Of a stretch of DNA of 11,751 nucleotides, positions 1 to 7,731 are shown in pieces (the first letter of the stretch is position 1; each line of letters begins with the position of its first letter). The notes beneath the pieces were generated by a model that worked only from the letters and a program-made list of their open reading frames with translations, had not been told where the DNA came from and searched no databases. A program made the position numbers and the translations under genes. The stretch comes from Parafilimonas sp. (lineage in GTDB: Bacteria > Bacteroidota > Bacteroidia > Chitinophagales > Chitinophagaceae), in the NCBI GenBank assembly GCA_023251275.1, contig JAHEZC010000024.1, forward strand, positions 1-11,751, in the 5' to 3' direction.

Positions 1-140
1 GCATCAGCAGTTCTGAATACGCTGCCCACATTATAGGCGCTGCGCACATTTTCGAGGACGGCGATTAAAGGAATCTTTTCTGATTGGCGGAATTCCTCGG
101 CCGACTTTCGTCCCAATTCAGCCATGCTTAATTTTCGCAT
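1..140 (-). CDS. SpoU/TrmH-family RNA 2'-O-methyltransferase, N-terminal part (cut by window edge)
   Basis: Only the first 47 residues lie in the window; the gene runs off the left edge. The translation from the ATG at 138-140 contains the stretch VLENVRSAYNVGSVFRTADA (about residues 28-47), which is motif 1 of SpoU/TrmH (SPOUT) methyltransferases, where the conserved N, R and G..FRTAD residues help form the knotted S-adenosylmethionine and RNA site. The family methylates ribose 2'-OH groups of tRNA or rRNA in the cytoplasm; the substrate cannot be told from this fragment. An in-frame Met at residue 6 (123-125) is an alternative start, but the promoter-like box at 145-152 lies 4 bases before the first ATG and favours that one. 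It is divergent from the peptidase gene. I recall a short methyltransferase beginning MRKLSM near mutS in relatives, but cannot verify this. Confidence 0.88.
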   Translation of the reverse strand, partial: MRKLSMAELGRKSAEEFRQSEKIPLIAVLENVRSAYNVGSVFRTAD

Positions 141-144
141 GCGG

Positions 145-152
145 CAAAAATA
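145..152 (-). promoter_or_regulatory. Bacteroidota -7 box for the RNA methyltransferase gene
   Basis: On the minus strand this reads TATTTTTG, a full match to the Bacteroidota -7 consensus TAnnTTTG. Only four bases separate it from the ATG at 140, so the transcript would be leaderless or nearly so. The nearest upstream TTG on that strand lies about 25 bases before the box, longer than the usual spacing, so the -33 element is uncertain. Confidence 0.45.
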
Positions 153-230
153 AAGCGCTGTTGGCAGAAAGATTTATCAACTTTTACTTTAAAAAAATAA
201 CTTCACAGTTTCCTTTATAAAATTATTGAC

Positions 231-1781
231 ATGAGAAAAATTATTGCATGCATTGCAATGCTGCTGATTTCAGTCATCAATTATGCCCAGGAAAAGATTG
301 ACCTCGCAATGATGCAGAAGATCAGGCAGGAAGGGCTTCAACATTCCGGCGTCATGAATATTGCATTTCACCTCACTGACGCAAGCGGCGCCCGCCTTAC
401 TGCATCACCCGGCTTTATGCGTGCCGCGAATTATGCAAAAGACCAATTTGCAAAATGGGGTTTGCAAAATGTAATGCTCGATCCATGGGGTGAATTTGGA
501 AAAGGGTGGGAGCTGCAAAAAGATTATGTGGCTATGACCGCTCCTTATTATAAACCGCTTATCGCTTTTCCGAAAGTATGGTGCGAAGGAGTAAACATAA
601 AAAATGCTGAAGTGCTCGTGGTTACAATAAAAGATACTACAGAACTGGAAAATTATAAGGGAAAACTTTCCGGTAAGATCGTGATGCTCGACAGAACGAC
701 TGTGTATAAACAAAGTTTTGCACCTGACGCGGTGCGCTTCTCTGGTGCAGAATTGGACTCCATGGCTAACATCAAATTAAAGGATACAGCAGAAATTCGT
801 ATAAAAAGAGAAGAACTTATACGCAGGTATAATGCGCAACAGCGCCCGCTCATTTTACTGAAGGAAATGGCAAAAAAAGAAGGTGCAGTGGCTGTATTGA
901 GTGTGGGTAATAAAAACCATGATGGAACATTGTTTACACAAGGCGGCGGTTCTTACAAACCATCAGACCCGCCAAACTTTCCTGATATAATGCTTGGCAT
1001 TGAAGATTATATGACGATTACGCGTTTGGTGAAAGCAGGGATTCCTGTCAAACTCGACATGGATATGGAGACGAAATTTTATACTGATGATACAAAAGGA
1101 TATAATGTGATAGCCGAAATTCCCGGGACAGATCCTGTTTTAAAAGATGAACTGGTAATGTTAGGTGGCCATCTTGATTCATGGCATACTGCAACCGGCG
1201 CCACAGACAATGCAGCAGGCTCTGCTGTGATGATGGAAGTGATCCGCATGTTAAAGACATTGGATGTGCAGCCGAAAAGAACTATCCGTATTATATTATG
1301 GAGTGGCGAGGAAGAAGGATTGCTTGGGTCAAAGGCTTATGTGAAAAAAACTTTTGGTGATCCCGCTACCATGCAATTAACTCCGGCACATGCAAAATTT
1401 TCTTCCTATTTCAATATAGATAATGGCACGGGGAAAATACGGGGCATTTATTTACAGGGTAATGAAGCCTGCAGAAAAATTTTTGAACAATGGTTTGCAC
1501 CCTTCAACGATCTTGACGCCAAAACCATCACTATCGGCAACACCGGAGGCACAGACCACCTGTCTTTTGATGCAGTCGGTTTGCCTGCGTTTCAATTTAT
1601 CCAGGATCCTATCGAATATAATGCACGTACTCATCACAGCAACATGGATACCTACGATCATTTAATCGAAGACGATCTGAAACAGATAGCTACCATAGTC
1701 GCAGCGTTTGTGTACAATGCTGCGCAGAGAGATGAAAAGCTGCCACGCAAGGAGTTGCCCAAAGCCGGAGCAGGAAAGTAA
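231..1781 (+). CDS. Secreted M28-family zinc metallopeptidase with PA-like insert
   Basis: A 516-residue aminopeptidase/carboxypeptidase-type metallohydrolase. Residues 1-20 are a signal peptide (MRK, hydrophobic core, ending NYAQ), so it acts in the periplasm, outer envelope or outside. The C-terminal half holds the co-catalytic two-zinc M28 site: H314 in GGHLDSW, D326 in ATDNAAG, catalytic E360 with ligand E361 in SGEEEGLLGS, D397 in NIDNGTG and H469 in HHSNMDTYD. Between about residues 120 and 290 is a poorly conserved insert resembling the protease-associated (PA) domain that family members use to cover or select substrates. All ligands are present, so it should be active, probably on peptides, but the substrate is unknown. 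The start at 231 is chosen because the Met at codon 10 would lose the basic n-region. No clear Shine-Dalgarno or TAnnTTTG box was found upstream. It stands alone between the divergent methyltransferase and mutS. Confidence 0.92.
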   Translation: MRKIIACIAMLLISVINYAQEKIDLAMMQKIRQEGLQHSGVMNIAFHLTDASGARLTASPGFMRAANYAKDQFAKWGLQNVMLDPWGEFGKGWELQKDYVAMTAPYYKPLIAFPKVWCEGVNIKNAEVLVVTIKDTTELENYKGKLSGKIVMLDRTTVYKQSFAPDAVRFSGAELDSMANIKLKDTAEIRIKREELIRRYNAQQRPLILLKEMAKKEGAVAVLSVGNKNHDGTLFTQGGGSYKPSDPPNFPDIMLGIEDYMTITRLVKAGIPVKLDMDMETKFYTDDTKGYNVIAEIPGTDPVLKDELVMLGGHLDSWHTATGATDNAAGSAVMMEVIRMLKTLDVQPKRTIRIILWSGEEEGLLGSKAYVKKTFGDPATMQLTPAHAKFSSYFNIDNGTGKIRGIYLQGNEACRKIFEQWFAPFNDLDAKTITIGNTGGTDHLSFDAVGLPAFQFIQDPIEYNARTHHSNMDTYDHLIEDDLKQIATIVAAFVYNAAQRDEKLPRKELPKAGAGK

Positions 1782-1804
1782 TGTTAAACCAAAATAAATA
1801 TTGT

Positions 1805-1853
1805 TTGTGAGTGGGTGAGACTTACCATTCACCGTTGACCACTCACAACTGAC
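1805..1853. repeat. Heptad-periodic intergenic repeat with 10-bp inverted repeat
   Basis: Five consecutive 7-base units run from 1819 to 1853: GACTTAC, CATTCAC, CGTTGAC, CACTCAC, AACTGAC, each ending in AC and mostly TCAC or TGAC. In addition TTGTGAGTGG (1805-1814) is the exact reverse complement of CCACTCACAA (1839-1848), leaving a 24-base loop. The element fills part of the 3' region of the peptidase gene. It could form an RNA hairpin at that transcript's end, but no T-run follows, so it is not a standard terminator. I recall similar TTCACC/TTGACC tracts between genes in related genomes; this is memory, not a search. Confidence 0.6.
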
Positions 1854-1925
1854 ATCGCAATGATTTTATTCTCGTTCATTTTTCCACACTTGAATATTCT
1901 TCCTTCAAGCGGCAGCGGGGTTTTA

Positions 1926-1933
1926 TATATTTG
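1926..1933 (+). promoter_or_regulatory. Bacteroidota -7 box for mutS
   Basis: TATATTTG matches TAnnTTTG exactly and ends 6 bases before the ATG at 1940. This decides the mutS start: the in-frame TTG at 1931 is part of the promoter box and would be upstream of the expected transcript start, so ATG 1940 is preferred and the mRNA should be leaderless or nearly so. No TTG is seen at the usual -33 distance. Confidence 0.5.
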
Positions 1934-1939
1934 CCGACG

Positions 1940-4579
1940 ATGGCAAAAGCAATCACAGATACTCCATTGATGCAGCAGCACAGGGCGATTAAACAAAAAT
2001 ATCCTGATGCAATATTGCTGTTTCGTGTTGGTGATTTTTATGAAACTTTTGGTGGTGATGCCATCATCGCTTCAAAGGTTTTGGGGATTACGTTAACAAG
2101 GCGCAACAATGGCGCAGCATCAAGCGACGAACTTGCAGGCTTTCCGCATCATGCACTGGATACCTATCTGCATAAATTAGTGAAAGCAGGCTACCGTGTA
2201 GCGATCTGTGATCAGTTGGAAGATCCAAAACTGGCAAAGGGAATTGTGAAGCGCGGTGTTACAGAATTGGTGACACCCGGTGTAGCGACCAATGATAAAT
2301 TGCTTGAACATAACAGCAATAATTTTTTAGCAGGTGTTCATTTTAACGAAGAGAAGCTCGGTATTGCTTTTCTCGATATTTCGACCGGTGAATTTTTTGT
2401 TGCCGAAGGCGACCAGGAATATGCCGATAAATTATTGCAAAGCCTGAAGCCTGCCGAAATCGTTTTTCAGCGCAGCTTTCAAAAACAATTTAAAGAATTG
2501 TTTGGCGTAAAGTTTTATACCTATACACTCGAAAGCTGGATATTCGACGAAGCTTATGCACAGGAATCACTCCTGAAGCATTTTCAAACATATTCACTAA
2601 AAGGATTTGGTATCGAAAACATGCATTGCGGTATCGTGGCCGCCGGCGCTGTGTTGCATTACCTGAAAGAAACGGAACACCCTAACCTGCAACATATTAC
2701 TTCCATTCAAAGACTGGAACGTGATGATTATCTCTGGATGGACAGGTTCACCATTCGTAATCTCGAGTTATTGAATGCCGGAACAGAGCATGGCAATACC
2801 TTGTTGAAGATCCTCGACAATACTGTCAGCCCGATGGGAGCAAGATTGCTGAAACGCTGGATATTGTTGCCTTTGAGAGATATAAAGAAGATCAATGAGC
2901 GGTTAGAACTGGTGGAATATTTTATAAAAGAGGTTGACCTGCGTAAACAACTGCACCACCTGATCAAACTGTGTGGAGATGTGGAAAGATTGGTAAGCAA
3001 AATACCGATGAAGAAAATCAATCCACGTGAAGTAGTCCATCTTGCCAAAGGTTTACAACATACTGAACAGGTGAAAAATCTTGCTCAAAATTCATCAAAT
3101 GAATATTTAAAACGATTGGCCGATGCATTAAACCCCTGTCACTATATATGTGAAAAAATCCTGAAAGAGATTGCGGATACGCCACCTGTTTCTGCATTGA
3201 AAGGAAATGTAATAAAGAAAGGAGTAAGTCCCGAATTAGATGAATTGCGAAATATAGCGACCGGCGGAAAGGAATATTTGCTCAGTATTCAACAACAGGA
3301 AGCGCAGCGAACAGGAATTACTTCTTTGCGGATTGGTTTTACTAATGTGTTTGGGTATTATCTTGAAGTTACACATCTGCACAAAAACAAGGTGCCTGCC
3401 GATTGGATACGCAAACAAACGCTCACCAATGCAGAACGTTATATAACACCTGAACTGAAAGAATACGAAGAAAAAATTACAGGCGCTGAAGAAAAAATTT
3501 TAGCTATTGAAGCAGAATTGTATGATAAACTGTTGCTCGAACTGCAGGATTATATAGCGCCGATACAGGTGAATGGAAATATATTGGCGATACTTGATTG
3601 CCTTCTTTGCTTCGCAAATAATGCATTGCAATACAATTACAAGAAACCTGAAATACATGATGGCCTTGCATTGGAATTGAAAAAAAGCCGCCATCCTGTG
3701 ATTGAAAGAAATTTGCCCATCGGTGAATCCTATATTTCAAACGATATTTATCTTGATCCGGAAGAGCAGCAGATCATTATCCTCACCGGTCCGAATATGA
3801 GTGGAAAAAGCGCTTTACTCAGGCAGACGGCACTCATCACCATTATGGCGCATGCAGGAAGTTTTGTTCCTTCAGATGCAGGGAAAATTCCACTTACAGA
3901 TAAAATCTTTACGCGTGTGGGCGCAAGTGATAATCTGAGTGGCGGAGAAAGCACTTTCATGGTCGAGATGAATGAAACGGCAAGCATTATCAACAATGTA
4001 TCGCAACGGAGTTTGATCCTGCTCGATGAAATTGGAAGAGGAACATCTACGTATGATGGCATTTCGATTGCATGGAGTATTGTAGAACATCTTCATGCTT
4101 CACCCGCTGCTCCTAAAACTTTATTCGCCACACATTATCATGAATTGAATGAGTTGGAAAACAAATTATCCCGGGTAAAAAATTTTCACATCACTAACAA
4201 AGAGGTCGGTAACAAAATTATTTTCCTCCGCAAACTTGCACCCGGTGGCAGCACACACAGTTTTGGCATTCATGTGGCAAAGATGGCAGGTATGCCGCCA
4301 TCACTGATTGAAAGAGCAAATGAAATTTTGAAGCAGTTGGAAGAAAAACAGGTGGGAAGTGAGTCGGAGAGTCAGGAAGGTTGGGAAAGTCCGAAAGTCA
4401 GAAAGACAAAGGATAACATTAAAAAACTTTCTGCACCACACATGCAGCTTTCAATATTTGATACTTACAGCGAAACTTTTGAAAACATCAGGAAGATGCT
4501 GGAGAATATTGATATCAACCGCTTAACTCCTGTGGAAGCATTGATGAAACTGAATGAAATTAAGGGATTGCTGAAATAA
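1940..4579 (+). CDS. mutS: DNA mismatch repair ATPase MutS
   Basis: MutS (879 residues from ATG 1940) binds mismatches and small loops in DNA and, with ATP, recruits MutL to start repair in the cytoplasm. The N-terminal domain has the mismatch-wedging F33-Y-E35 motif in GDFYETF. Connector, core/lever and clamp domains follow, and the ATPase domain has Walker A GPNMSGKS (617-624), Walker B LLDEIGRG with D696-E697, and the FATHYHELNELE segment just after it. The usual T after the Walker A serine is A here, a variation that does not remove the K or S. Length fits the family. The C-terminal linker at about residues 806-822 is unusual: it is encoded by a degenerate octamer repeat (see 4357-4405). 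After it come the helices around MQLSIFD, ending in the conserved NRLTPVEALMKL segment. It is a single-gene unit, convergent with the Uma2 gene 13 bases away. An upstream TTG at 1931 would add three residues but overlaps the promoter box. Confidence 0.98.
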   Translation: MAKAITDTPLMQQHRAIKQKYPDAILLFRVGDFYETFGGDAIIASKVLGITLTRRNNGAASSDELAGFPHHALDTYLHKLVKAGYRVAICDQLEDPKLAKGIVKRGVTELVTPGVATNDKLLEHNSNNFLAGVHFNEEKLGIAFLDISTGEFFVAEGDQEYADKLLQSLKPAEIVFQRSFQKQFKELFGVKFYTYTLESWIFDEAYAQESLLKHFQTYSLKGFGIENMHCGIVAAGAVLHYLKETEHPNLQHITSIQRLERDDYLWMDRFTIRNLELLNAGTEHGNTLLKILDNTVSPMGARLLKRWILLPLRDIKKINERLELVEYFIKEVDLRKQLHHLIKLCGDVERLVSKIPMKKINPREVVHLAKGLQHTEQVKNLAQNSSNEYLKRLADALNPCHYICEKILKEIADTPPVSALKGNVIKKGVSPELDELRNIATGGKEYLLSIQQQEAQRTGITSLRIGFTNVFGYYLEVTHLHKNKVPADWIRKQTLTNAERYITPELKEYEEKITGAEEKILAIEAELYDKLLLELQDYIAPIQVNGNILAILDCLLCFANNALQYNYKKPEIHDGLALELKKSRHPVIERNLPIGESYISNDIYLDPEEQQIIILTGPNMSGKSALLRQTALITIMAHAGSFVPSDAGKIPLTDKIFTRVGASDNLSGGESTFMVEMNETASIINNVSQRSLILLDEIGRGTSTYDGISIAWSIVEHLHASPAAPKTLFATHYHELNELENKLSRVKNFHITNKEVGNKIIFLRKLAPGGSTHSFGIHVAKMAGMPPSLIERANEILKQLEEKQVGSESESQEGWESPKVRKTKDNIKKLSAPHMQLSIFDTYSETFENIRKMLENIDINRLTPVEALMKLNEIKGLLK
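4357..4405 (+). repeat. Degenerate AGTCnGAA octamer tract inside mutS
   Basis: AGTC occurs at 4362, 4370, 4388 and 4396, that is, 8-base spacing twice, with a decayed stretch (AGGTTGGGAA-like) between. Consensus is roughly AGTCnGAA. It is translated in frame as the low-complexity linker from about G806 to K822 of MutS, rich in S, E, K and R. The tract does not resemble the surrounding codon pattern, and its position is in the part of MutS that tolerates length variation. Confidence 0.6.
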
Positions 4580-4592
4580 GATGTATCCCGGA

Positions 4593-5120
4593 TTAAAATG
4601 AAAAACTCTTCTTTAAAATTTTACTTACCAGTTTTCCTTTTTGTTTTTTCTCCTCTGCATATTTTCCTTCTTTCAGGTAATAAGTGATGACTGATTTATC
4701 GGAGGGTTCTACAATAAAATATTCCTTTACGCCAAACTGTTCATACAAATTTCTTTTCTTTATAAGATCGGCATTTTTATTTCCTGGAGAGAGCACTTCT
4801 ACTATAAGTTCAGGCGCCCCGTAAATCCCATCTTCCTGTACAATGTGCTGATTGGCTGAACCTATAAAAAAAATATCAGGCTGCACTGCGTTTTTATCTC
4901 CCATAAAAACATCAACAGGTGCAAAGAATACCCTTCCGCTTTTTTTCTTTTTTACTTCATCTTTCAGCGTTTCAATAATTTTATCTGATACATCAAAGTG
5001 TTGATAATTGGGGGAAGGGCTCATATAAAAACGGTTATTAATTACCTGAATAGGAGTACCCTCGGGCAAAAGCCTGTACACATCTACCAGGTTTTTTGGT
5101 TTATTCAGTATTAATGACAT
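4593..5120 (-). CDS. Uma2-family putative PD-(D/E)XK nuclease (DUF820)
   Basis: A complete 175-residue protein of the Uma2 (DUF820) family, which has a restriction-endonuclease-like fold. Visible signature: D82 in VQPDIFFI, E104 and E108 in PELIVEVLSPG, K121/K122 in the following helix, and the segment LYEQFGVKEYFIVEP, which is the family hallmark. The N-terminal part has the typical ...VINNRFYMSPSP.. strand region. No signal peptide, so it is cytoplasmic. A nuclease role is inferred from the fold; biological targets of this family are poorly known, and many copies occur in cyanobacteria and some in Bacteroidota. The ATG at 5118-5120 is supported by TAAATTTG four bases upstream. It is a single-gene unit, ending 13 bases from the mutS stop with no clear hairpin between, so the two transcripts may overlap at their 3' ends. 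Confidence 0.87.
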   Translation of the reverse strand: MSLILNKPKNLVDVYRLLPEGTPIQVINNRFYMSPSPNYQHFDVSDKIIETLKDEVKKKKSGRVFFAPVDVFMGDKNAVQPDIFFIGSANQHIVQEDGIYGAPELIVEVLSPGNKNADLIKKRNLYEQFGVKEYFIVEPSDKSVITYYLKEGKYAEEKKQKGKLVSKILKKSFSF

Positions 5121-5124
5121 AATC

Positions 5125-5132
5125 CAAATTTA
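5125..5132 (-). promoter_or_regulatory. Bacteroidota -7 box for the Uma2 gene
   Basis: On the minus strand TAAATTTG matches TAnnTTTG and lies four bases before the ATG at 5120. A second match, TAGATTTG, lies at 5138-5145, so there are two candidate start points 13 bases apart; the nearer predicts a nearly leaderless mRNA. No TTG at ideal -33 spacing was found for either. Confidence 0.42.
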
Positions 5133-5212
5133 CAACACAAATCTATTTTAAAAATTAAACATTATAAAATGTCTTAGCAGACAGATTTTTTAATCAAAAA
5201 GACTAATCATGC

Positions 5213-5242
5213 AGTATCAATTTCTCCGGAATTCTTGATACT
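5213..5242. promoter_or_regulatory. Dyad before the alpha/beta hydrolase gene, possible operator
   Basis: AGTATCAA (5213-5220) and TTGATACT (5235-5242) are perfect 8-bp inverted copies around a 14-base spacer that itself contains the palindrome TCCGGA. The right arm ends 21 bases before the hydrolase ATG, in the place expected for a promoter or operator. The right arm is followed by a T/A-rich stretch, so a weak attenuator-like hairpin is the alternative. No regulator gene is adjacent. Confidence 0.35.
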
Positions 5243-5263
5243 TTTATTTTAAAATTTTTCCGA

Positions 5264-6091
5264 ATGAAACAAAGATTTTTTTATTGGCTGTGTATATTAT
5301 CTGTATTCATTTTATCCTTCCAAAAATCCTTTTCACAAAAGGATAGCGGCTGGTATGCATCATTTGACAGTGTGAAAATTTATTATGAAGCGAAAGGAAA
5401 TGGCTTTCCTGTAGTGCTGGTGCATGGTTTTATAGTAAATGGAGATTCATGGAAAAAAACTGCATTATATAATGATCTTGTTCGCGAAGGATACAGGGTA
5501 ATCACTATGGATTTACGTGGCAACGGCAGATCCGGAAAGCCGCATATTGATACCGCTTATGCCAAGGATGCAGAAGCAAAAGATATTATGGGGTTACTCA
5601 CTTATCTTAAAATTCCGAAATACGATGTGATAGGTTATTCCCGTGGTTCTATCATTGTTTCCCGCTTGCTTGTATTGGATAAACGGGTGAATAAAGCTGT
5701 GATGGGAGGTATGGGGACAGATTTTACTGATCCTGAATGGCCCCGCAGGAAAATGTTTTACAGGGCATTGATGGGCGACACAGTGAAACAACTTGAAGAC
5801 ATGGTAAATTATGTAAAAACTTCCGGACTTGATCAGTTGGCGTTGGCTTATCAGCAAAAATATCAGCCATCAACCAGCGTAGAAGAGCTATCAATACTAC
5901 CCAATAAAATTTTGGTTATCTGCGGAGACCACGATGAAGACAATGGTTCGGCTACCAGGCTGGCCTTCTTAATACCCAAAGCATATTACATTCAGGTGCC
6001 GGGCACACATAATACAGCTTCACAATCAAAAGATTTTTCAGCGAAGATCATTTATTTTTTGCAGCATGATACCGTAGGGCCTACACCATAA
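5264..6091 (+). CDS. Exported alpha/beta-fold hydrolase
   Basis: A 275-residue serine hydrolase. Residues 1-25 form a signal peptide (MKQR, hydrophobic core, ending SFSQ), so it works in the periplasm or beyond. The oxyanion HG is at 54-55 in VLVHGF, followed by the MDLRGNGRSGKP loop typical of the family (about 82-93). The nucleophile is S126 in the elbow GYSRGS, the acid is most likely D224 in CGDHDEDN, and the base is H249 in PGTHN, so the triad is complete. The cap region (about 150-205) is short. Substrate is unknown: an ester or lactone hydrolase is likely, but epoxide-hydrolase or thioesterase relatives cannot be excluded. The start is the only ATG that keeps the signal peptide. It is monocistronic, divergent from the Uma2 gene and convergent with the Deg protease, from which a two-way terminator separates it. 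Confidence 0.9.
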   Translation: MKQRFFYWLCILSVFILSFQKSFSQKDSGWYASFDSVKIYYEAKGNGFPVVLVHGFIVNGDSWKKTALYNDLVREGYRVITMDLRGNGRSGKPHIDTAYAKDAEAKDIMGLLTYLKIPKYDVIGYSRGSIIVSRLLVLDKRVNKAVMGGMGTDFTDPEWPRRKMFYRALMGDTVKQLEDMVNYVKTSGLDQLALAYQQKYQPSTSVEELSILPNKILVICGDHDEDNGSATRLAFLIPKAYYIQVPGTHNTASQSKDFSAKIIYFLQHDTVGPTP

Positions 6092-6130
6092 TGGTCTGAA
6101 CATCTCAACTCATAAGTCTGAGTATGTGCA

Positions 6131-6171
6131 ATAAAAAAAGATATAGTTTATCAGACTATATCTTTTTTTAT
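6131..6171. terminator. Bidirectional intrinsic terminator
   Basis: A perfect 17-bp inverted repeat (6131-6147 and 6155-6171) with a 7-base loop TTATCAG. The inner stem GATATAGT/ACTATATC is flanked by seven A and seven T residues, so on either strand the hairpin is followed by a U-run. It sits between the stops of the convergent hydrolase (6091) and Deg protease (6190) genes and can end both transcripts. Confidence 0.9.
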
Positions 6172-6189
6172 GTTTAAAATATTAACTGT

Positions 6190-7731
6190 TTATGGGTTTG
6201 ACCCATCATCATCTGAATTGTTTGAGTCGAGATTAAGCGGATAACCATAGGTACCTTCATAACCCGGGTAAATGCCCTCCACTCTTACGGGCCCACTGGC
6301 ATTATTTATTGCTGTCTTCAGATCGTCGAGGTTTTTCACATCCTGGCCATTGATACTGGTGATTACAAAACCTTCCTGCATCCTTGTATTTTTCAATAAG
6401 CCATTACCTATTTTCTTCACGAGCACTCCGCCTGCAATATCATTTTTCTGCGCAGTGGCTTTATCTATGTTAACGAGTTCGCCGCCTAATTTATCAAATA
6501 TTCCTTCATTCTTTACCACATTGTAATTACCTGCCCTGTTTTTAAGTGTCAGGTTTACAGAATTTTCTTTCCCGTTTCTTACATAAGTAACCGTGATCTT
6601 ATCACCTGGTTTGTACCTTGCTACCTGTTCCTGCAATTCAGGACCACTGGTGACAGCCGCTCCGTTTAATTTTGTAATATAATCACCTTTCTGGATGCCG
6701 GCTTCTTTTGCAGCACCACCGTCAGGCACATCGGATACATATACGCCCTCGCCATCTTTTATACCCATTTCTTTTTTCTTTTCATCGGGCACATTGATAT
6801 TATCGTTTGGATAAGAAATACCGATAAATGCTCTTTGCACAGCGCCAAACTTCATAAGATCGCTGACAATCTTTTTTACAATGTTTACAGGGATGGCATA
6901 AGAATATCCCGCATAAGCGCCGGTGGGAGAGGCGATGGCAGAATTGATACCGATCAATTCACCATTTATGTTTATCAAAGCGCCGCCGCTGTTGCCCTGG
7001 TTAACTGCTGCATCTGTCTGAATAAATGATTCAATGGGAGAATTACCTTTGTTTATCCCGATTGATCTTGCCTTTGCGCTTACTATGCCTGCCGTAACAG
7101 TAACATCAAGGTTTAAAGGATAACCTACGGCGAGCACCCATTGTCCAAGCTTCATATCATCGCTGTTGCCATAAGCAAGGTATGGGAAATCAGTTCCGTT
7201 AATTTTTATCACCGCAATATCACTATTGGGATCTGCACCGATAACGGTTGCCTTGTAAGTTTTGCGGTTTGTCAGTGTAACATTAAGCTCGTCTGCTCCG
7301 TCCACTACGTGATTATTGGTAACGATATAACCATCATTGCTTATGAGCACACCACTGCCGCTGGCACGTTGTTCCGGGATTACCTGGAGTCTCGGCCCGC
7401 CAAAGAAATCAGAAAAGGGATCATCGTCACCAAAAAAATCAGAGAATGGGCTTTTGCGCTTGGGAAGATTGTTGGAAACCTGCTTTTCTTTTGTGCGTGT
7501 TTTTATGTGCACTACTGCGGGTGTTGCTGACGTAGCAGCAACTGTAAAATCAACTGGACCCGCGGGTACATTTTTATCAAAAAAACCGGCATAATTTACG
7601 GGAAGCTTTCCTGGTTCTGCCTGGATAGAAGAATGACGTTGGAGCCATGTTCCATATCCCCACACACTCAAAAAGGCTGTAGCAGCACTTATTACTACTA
7701 CTAGGAGAATACTTTTGAATTTCATTGTCAT
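6190..7731 (-). CDS. htrA: HtrA/Deg-family periplasmic serine protease with two PDZ domains
   Basis: A 513-residue Do-like endopeptidase for envelope protein quality control: it degrades, and may chaperone, misfolded exported proteins. A hydrophobic segment at about 6-25 is a signal peptide or membrane anchor. The trypsin-like domain has the triad H141 (TNNHVVDG), D171 (NSDIAVI) and S248 (GNSGGAL). PDZ1 spans about 300-395 (IGISYPND... to LTLKN) and PDZ2 about 405-495. The loop before the protease domain contains the motif PFSDFFG twice (95-101, 105-111) separated by an acidic DDD; family members commonly have an acidic/aromatic LA-loop here, but the exact doubling is notable. The C-terminus is acidic (SNNSDDDGSNP). 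The start could be M1 or M3 (7725); M3 leaves MKFKSILL, an equally good n-region. A TTTG and an AATTTG about 40-70 bases upstream on the minus strand are only an imperfect promoter match. It is its own unit behind the terminator at 6131-6171. Confidence 0.95.
   Translation of the reverse strand: MTMKFKSILLVVVISAATAFLSVWGYGTWLQRHSSIQAEPGKLPVNYAGFFDKNVPAGPVDFTVAATSATPAVVHIKTRTKEKQVSNNLPKRKSPFSDFFGDDDPFSDFFGGPRLQVIPEQRASGSGVLISNDGYIVTNNHVVDGADELNVTLTNRKTYKATVIGADPNSDIAVIKINGTDFPYLAYGNSDDMKLGQWVLAVGYPLNLDVTVTAGIVSAKARSIGINKGNSPIESFIQTDAAVNQGNSGGALININGELIGINSAIASPTGAYAGYSYAIPVNIVKKIVSDLMKFGAVQRAFIGISYPNDNINVPDEKKKEMGIKDGEGVYVSDVPDGGAAKEAGIQKGDYITKLNGAAVTSGPELQEQVARYKPGDKITVTYVRNGKENSVNLTLKNRAGNYNVVKNEGIFDKLGGELVNIDKATAQKNDIAGGVLVKKIGNGLLKNTRMQEGFVITSINGQDVKNLDDLKTAINNASGPVRVEGIYPGYEGTYGYPLNLDSNNSDDDGSNP

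Noticed and set aside
1931..1939. TTG start adding three residues to MutS
   Set aside because: The TTG is part of the TATATTTG promoter box, and MAKAITDTPLMQQH is a normal MutS beginning.
7141..7530. 129-codon plus-strand frame opposite the Deg protease gene
   Set aside because: It lies wholly antisense to a gene with complete catalytic motifs and its translation resembles no protein family.
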